Of a stretch of 64,000 nt of DNA, positions 60,907 through 64,000 are shown piece by piece. The notes below the pieces were generated by a model. That model did no database searches. It saw only the letters and a list, made by a program, of their open reading frames with translations, and was not told where the DNA came from. Origin of the DNA: Allotamlana fucoidanivorans (GTDB lineage: Bacteria; Bacteroidota; Bacteroidia; Flavobacteriales; Flavobacteriaceae); contig NZ_CP074074.1 in the NCBI RefSeq assembly GCF_045788535.1, positions 1,240,001-1,304,000 of the forward strand. Direction: 5' to 3'. Position 1 is the first letter of the stretch. Every line of letters starts with the position of its first letter. A program made the translations under genes and the position numbers.

Positions 60907-61455
60907 ATGAGCACATTTAATGTACCAACAAGAGCAGAAGTAAGTGAAAATAATCAAGCCATTTTCGATAACTTAGAAAAAGCCATAGGATTCGTTCCTA
61001 ATTTATATGCTACCTACGCACATAGTGAAACAGCCTTAGAAAATTATTTAAACTTCGCTAATGCTAAAACATCATTATCGGCAAAAGAAAAAGAAGTTGT
61101 AAACTTAGCGGTAAGTCAAGTTAACAATTGTATTTATTGTTTATCAGCACACACGGCCATTGGAAAAATGAATGGTTTTAGAGATGAACAAATTTTAGAG
61201 CTAAGAGCAGGAAAAGCTTCATTTAACAACAAACTAAATGCTTTAGCGCAATTAGCTAAAAACATCACAGAAAATAGAGGAAGAACTGATGCAGATGTCT
61301 TAGAAAATTTCTTTAGTGCAGGTTATACAAAAGCCAATTTAATAGATGTAATTTCTCAAGTAGGTGATAAAACCATCTCAAACTACATACACAGCACGAC
61401 TCAAATTCCAGTAGATTTCCCAGAAGTAGCACCCTTAATTTTAGAAACTGTTTAG
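60907..61455 (+). CDS. Carboxymuconolactone decarboxylase / AhpD-like protein
   Basis: 182 residues from ATG 60907 (MSTFNVPTRAEV); the in-frame ATG 18 codons upstream lies in front of the -7-like element and is unlikely. The redox motif is CIYCLSAHTAIG, the CxxC...H centre of AhpD-like alkylhydroperoxidases. LSAKEKEVVNLAVSQVNNC precedes it as usual. It probably reduces peroxides or a related electrophile. Control by the AraC-type protein upstream is inferred from the shared repeat. Confidence 0.87.
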   Translation: MSTFNVPTRAEVSENNQAIFDNLEKAIGFVPNLYATYAHSETALENYLNFANAKTSLSAKEKEVVNLAVSQVNNCIYCLSAHTAIGKMNGFRDEQILELRAGKASFNNKLNALAQLAKNITENRGRTDADVLENFFSAGYTKANLIDVISQVGDKTISNYIHSTTQIPVDFPEVAPLILETV

Positions 61456-61488
61456 ATATTAAAACAAACCGAGTTTATTAGGTTGTGA

Positions 61489-61524
61489 AAAGGTTATTCA
61501 TCAATGATGGAATAACCTTTTTTT
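61489..61524 (+). terminator. Intrinsic terminator after AhpD-like gene
   Basis: AAAGGTTATT pairs with AATAACCTTT around a 12-base loop and continues in a T run. Confidence 0.8.
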
Positions 61525-61582
61525 ATGAAGGTTTTTGCAAAGGACACAACAAAATCTTTAACTTTACGTAAAAACAACGATT

Positions 61583-62101
61583 ATGTTATCAAAAACAATA
61601 GAAGAAGCTTTAAATAAGCAGATAAGAATAGAAGCCGAGTCGTCTCAAATTTATTTGGCAATGGCGTGTTGGGCTGAAGTTAAAGGGTTAGAAGGTGTTG
61701 CTGGTTTTATGTATGCGCAGTCTGATGAAGAGCGTGAGCACATGCTTAAATTAGTAAAATTTGTTAATGAGCGTGGAGGGCATGCTAAAATTTCGCAGTT
61801 GTCTGAGCCTAATGTCACATTTGAATCGTTCAAAGAAATGTTCGAAAAACTTTATGATCATGAAGTGTTTGTATCTCAAAGCATCAATGAATTGGTGCAC
61901 ATTTCACTTCAAGAGAAAGATTATGCCACCCATAACTTTTTACAATGGTATGTGTCTGAACAGATAGAAGAAGAAGCCGTAGCACGAACGATTCTTGATA
62001 AGATTAAATTGATTGGTGATGACAAGGGTGGCCTTTATTTGTTTGATAGAGATATTGAAAATCTTACGGTTACCACAGCTGCTACAAATACCTCAGAATA
62101 A
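61583..62101 (+). CDS. ftnA: Bacterial ferritin (non-heme)
   Basis: 172 residues. The ferroxidase ligands are in place: Glu17 in RIEAESSQIYLAMACW, Glu50 and His53 in SDEEREHMLK, and Glu94 with Gln127 further on (SEQIEEEAV region). A DDKGGLYLFDRDIE C-terminal stretch is typical of FtnA. It stores iron in the cytoplasm as a 24-mer and would fit the peroxide-related neighbour. No Fur-like site was recognised. Confidence 0.92.
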   Translation: MLSKTIEEALNKQIRIEAESSQIYLAMACWAEVKGLEGVAGFMYAQSDEEREHMLKLVKFVNERGGHAKISQLSEPNVTFESFKEMFEKLYDHEVFVSQSINELVHISLQEKDYATHNFLQWYVSEQIEEEAVARTILDKIKLIGDDKGGLYLFDRDIENLTVTTAATNTSE

Positions 62102-62142
62102 ATTTTAACATTTAATCTTATTTAGATTTAATAAAAATAACA

Positions 62143-62150
62143 TATTTTTG
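62143..62150 (+). promoter_or_regulatory. -7 element of the small Cys/Lys-rich gene
   Basis: TATTTTTG followed by CCCGC, a good TAnnTTTG match, 28 bp before the GTG start at 62179. Confidence 0.5.
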
Positions 62151-62178
62151 CCCGCAAGTTTATCAATGATACTATTCG

Positions 62179-62340
62179 GTGGGGAAAAAAAAGCAGAAAA
62201 AGGCAGTAAAGAAACTTAAAAAATTAGGGGTAGAACTTCCTGAAAAAGTAAAGTCTAGTTGCTGTAAAAAGTTTAAAAAAGGCGAAAACAAACGTTGTAA
62301 AAAATGTCCTTGTTTCGATTTAATTAAAAAAGTGGCTTAA
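62179..62340 (+). CDS. Small Cys/Lys-rich conserved protein, GTG start
   Basis: 53 residues starting at GTG (MGKKKQKKAVKKLKKLGVEL) and containing SSCCKKFKKG and RCKKCPCFDLIKK. The ATG at 62166 is out of frame and gives only 17 codons. The basic N-terminus and two Cys groups (CC and CxxCxC) suggest a small metal- or nucleic-acid-binding protein. I recall similar short proteins near this locus in other Flavobacteriaceae, without a function. A good promoter before it and a terminator after it support a real single-gene unit. Confidence 0.65.
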   Translation: MGKKKQKKAVKKLKKLGVELPEKVKSSCCKKFKKGENKRCKKCPCFDLIKKVA

Positions 62341-62370
62341 TTTTTTAAGATTAAATGACTTGTTGTAAAA

Positions 62371-62408
62371 AGACCTATTAGAAACCCATTTTCTAATAGG
62401 TCTTTTTG
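62371..62408 (+). terminator. Intrinsic terminator
   Basis: AGACCTATTAGAAA pairs with TTTCTAATAGGTCT over 14 bp and is followed by TTTT. It ends the small Cys/Lys-rich gene. Confidence 0.88.
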
Positions 62409-62459
62409 TTTTCATTATAAAATCCTTTATTTAGCACGACCATAACCCGTTTAAAACTT

Positions 62460-64000
62460 ATGATTGATTATATTATTCAGCATACACAACTTCAAAAGGA
62501 TGCTGTAAAAAATACCATTGCACTTTTAGAAGAAGATTGTACCATACCGTTTATTTCGCGATATCGAAAAGAACGTACTGGAAATTTAGATGAAGTTCAA
62601 ATTGCAGATATTGTTAAGTATAAAGAACAATATGAAGCTTTAGAAAAGCGTAAAAAAGCAATTATAAAAACTCTGGAAGAACAAGGAGTTTTAAATTCTG
62701 AAATTGCACTAAAAATTACCGAAGCTGAAGATTTAAGAACGCTTGAAGATCTATACTTACCCTTTAAAAAAAGCCGAAAAACAAAAGCTGAAAAAGCACG
62801 ACAAAATGGTTTAGAACCGTTGGCAAAAATCATTATGAGTCAAAATGCTAACGATGTGGAGTCTTTGGCTTTTAAATATGTTAAAGGTGATGTGGTATCT
62901 GCTGAAGATGCTTTAGAAGGTGCCAGACATATTATTGCAGAGTGGATTAACGAGCGTACCGATATTAGAAACAATTTGCGTTATCAATTAGAACGTTTTG
63001 CTTTAATTGAAACTAAAGTTATAAAAACAAAGCAAGATGATGAAGCTGCACAAAAGTTTAGAGATTATTTTGATTGGCAGGAAAGCTTAAGTCGTATACC
63101 ATCTCACCGTTTGTTAGCGATTTTAAGGGCTGAAAAAGAAGAGCTTATCCGTGTGAAAATTACTATTGATGATGTGCGTGCTCTAGATAAAATAGAACAA
63201 CGCATCATCCGTTCGCATAACGATTGCGCCAACCATATTGAAATTGCTATTAAAGACGCGTATAAGCGTTTATTATTACCGTCTTTAAGTAATGAAGCAC
63301 TTCAAATAGCAAAAGAAAAAGCAGATGATGCAGCAATTACTGTCTTTGCTAAAAATTTAAAGCAACTGTTATTGGGTTCTCCACTGGGTGAAAAACGTGT
63401 TATGGGAATAGATCCAGGATTCCGAACAGGGTGTAAAGTGGTGTGTTTAGATGCTCAAGGACAATTAAAGTACAATGAGACTATTTTTCCGCATCCACCA
63501 AAAAATGATAGTGTTGGTGCTATGAAGAAGATAAGTTCTTTGGCCGATGCTTATAAAATTGAAGCTATTGCCATTGGAAATGGTACAGCATCAAGAGAAA
63601 CCGAAGCACTAATTCGGAAAGTGCATTTTAAAAATGACATTCAAGTTTTTGTGGTGAGTGAAGCTGGTGCGAGTATTTATTCAGCATCTAAAATTGCAAG
63701 AGAAGAATTTCCCAATTACGATGTTACGGTTCGAGGATCAGTTTCAATAGGGAGACGTTTACAAGATCCTTTGGCCGAGCTGGTTAAAATTGATGCAAAA
63801 TCGATTGGAGTAGGACAGTATCAGCATGATGTTGATCAAAATAAGCTTCAAAAGCAACTGGATATTGTTGTAGAAAACTGTGTAAATGCAGTAGGTGTAA
63901 ACATTAATACTGCGAGTAAATCGTTGTTAAGTTACGTGTCTGGAATTGGACCAAAATTAGCTGAAAATATTTTTAATTTTAGAAGTGAAAATGGCCCGTT
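62460..64000 (+). CDS. tex: Tex-family RNA-binding transcription accessory protein, 5' part
   Basis: The first about 513 codons are present and the gene runs off the right edge. It begins MIDYIIQHTQLQKDAVKNTI. Tex motifs: IPFISRYRKERTGNLDE at about 30-46, LRTLEDLYLPFKKSRKTKAEKAR, the YqgF-like region VMGIDPGFRTGCKVV, and the helix-hairpin-helix region INTASKSLLSYVSGIGPKLAENI. The S1 domain should lie beyond the edge. Tex binds nucleic acid and affects transcription and stress tolerance in several bacteria. Confidence 0.95.
   Translation, partial: MIDYIIQHTQLQKDAVKNTIALLEEDCTIPFISRYRKERTGNLDEVQIADIVKYKEQYEALEKRKKAIIKTLEEQGVLNSEIALKITEAEDLRTLEDLYLPFKKSRKTKAEKARQNGLEPLAKIIMSQNANDVESLAFKYVKGDVVSAEDALEGARHIIAEWINERTDIRNNLRYQLERFALIETKVIKTKQDDEAAQKFRDYFDWQESLSRIPSHRLLAILRAEKEELIRVKITIDDVRALDKIEQRIIRSHNDCANHIEIAIKDAYKRLLLPSLSNEALQIAKEKADDAAITVFAKNLKQLLLGSPLGEKRVMGIDPGFRTGCKVVCLDAQGQLKYNETIFPHPPKNDSVGAMKKISSLADAYKIEAIAIGNGTASRETEALIRKVHFKNDIQVFVVSEAGASIYSASKIAREEFPNYDVTVRGSVSIGRRLQDPLAELVKIDAKSIGVGQYQHDVDQNKLQKQLDIVVENCVNAVGVNINTASKSLLSYVSGIGPKLAENIFNFRSENGP

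Noticed and set aside
62597..62833. 78-codon minus-strand frame
   Set aside because: Antisense to tex, no signals.
1..64000. CRISPR arrays, rRNA or tRNA genes
   Set aside because: No regularly spaced repeats, cloverleaf with TTCGA arm or rRNA signature was seen on either strand by reading.

Overview
The window looks like a chromosome segment of a marine-type member of the Flavobacteriaceae (Bacteroidota). The reasons are low G+C, promoters with a TAnnTTTG-type -7 element, SusC/SusD pairs, FecR/ECF regulation, a type IX secretion C-terminal domain, an SDR-type threonine dehydrogenase, a HYC_CC_PP protein, and an RNA-like element resembling the flavo-1 motif. No rRNA, tRNA or CRISPR array was seen.

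Layout. (1) 1-6.2 kb: a flotillin/NfeD membrane pair, then a biotin operon on the minus strand (bioF, a DUF2007 zinc-ribbon gene, bioD, bioA, and a ketoacyl synthase with a complete Cys-His-His triad). A flavo-1-like structured element lies between bioA and the synthase. (2) 6.2-12.4 kb: a divergent SOS mutagenesis block. A minus operon carries a short DnaE, a Y-family polymerase and a small membrane protein. A plus operon carries a LexA-like XRE/S24 repressor and a UmuD-like S24 protein. (3) 12.5-22.7 kb: a six-gene copper/heavy-metal efflux operon (HYC_CC_PP protein, CusA, CusC, CopA, CusB, HMA lipoprotein).

(4) 22.7-44.6 kb: an accessory block. An ECF sigma factor gene diverges from fecR, which heads a minus-strand run of susC (with STN domain), susD, a TlpA-like thioredoxin lipoprotein, a secreted protein of unknown function, a DsbD-alpha-like protein, an M16 protease, full-length DsbD, a class V PLP enzyme, a possible 43-codon gene and a 44-codon trxB remnant. 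The remnant may be the eroded end of the operon. An S9 peptidase and a lipoprotein gene follow further upstream on the same strand. The gene content suggests a surface-signalled uptake and peptide-processing system tied to periplasmic thiol reduction. The substrate cannot be read from the sequence.

(5) 44.9-54.8 kb: an erosion and insertion zone. A threonine catabolism locus (Lrp-type regulator, intact tdh, kbl destroyed by frameshifts and truncation) is followed by an IS1-family remnant, an acyltransferase gene, an intact IS3 element, an attC-like folded element, an IS1182 remnant, a secreted-protein gene, an intact IS30 element, a T9SS cargo gene clipped by that IS30, and a decayed second IS30. 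(6) 54.8-64 kb: housekeeping genes: an S66 carboxypeptidase, a 161-bp hairpin element, metG, a lipocalin-like lipoprotein, a glycine-zipper/OmpA protein, an AraC regulator with two phased direct repeats downstream of it (probably its operators), an AhpD-like protein, ferritin, a small Cys/Lys-rich protein and the start of tex.

All identifications come from motif recognition alone. No database search was run, and family names are given with that limit.
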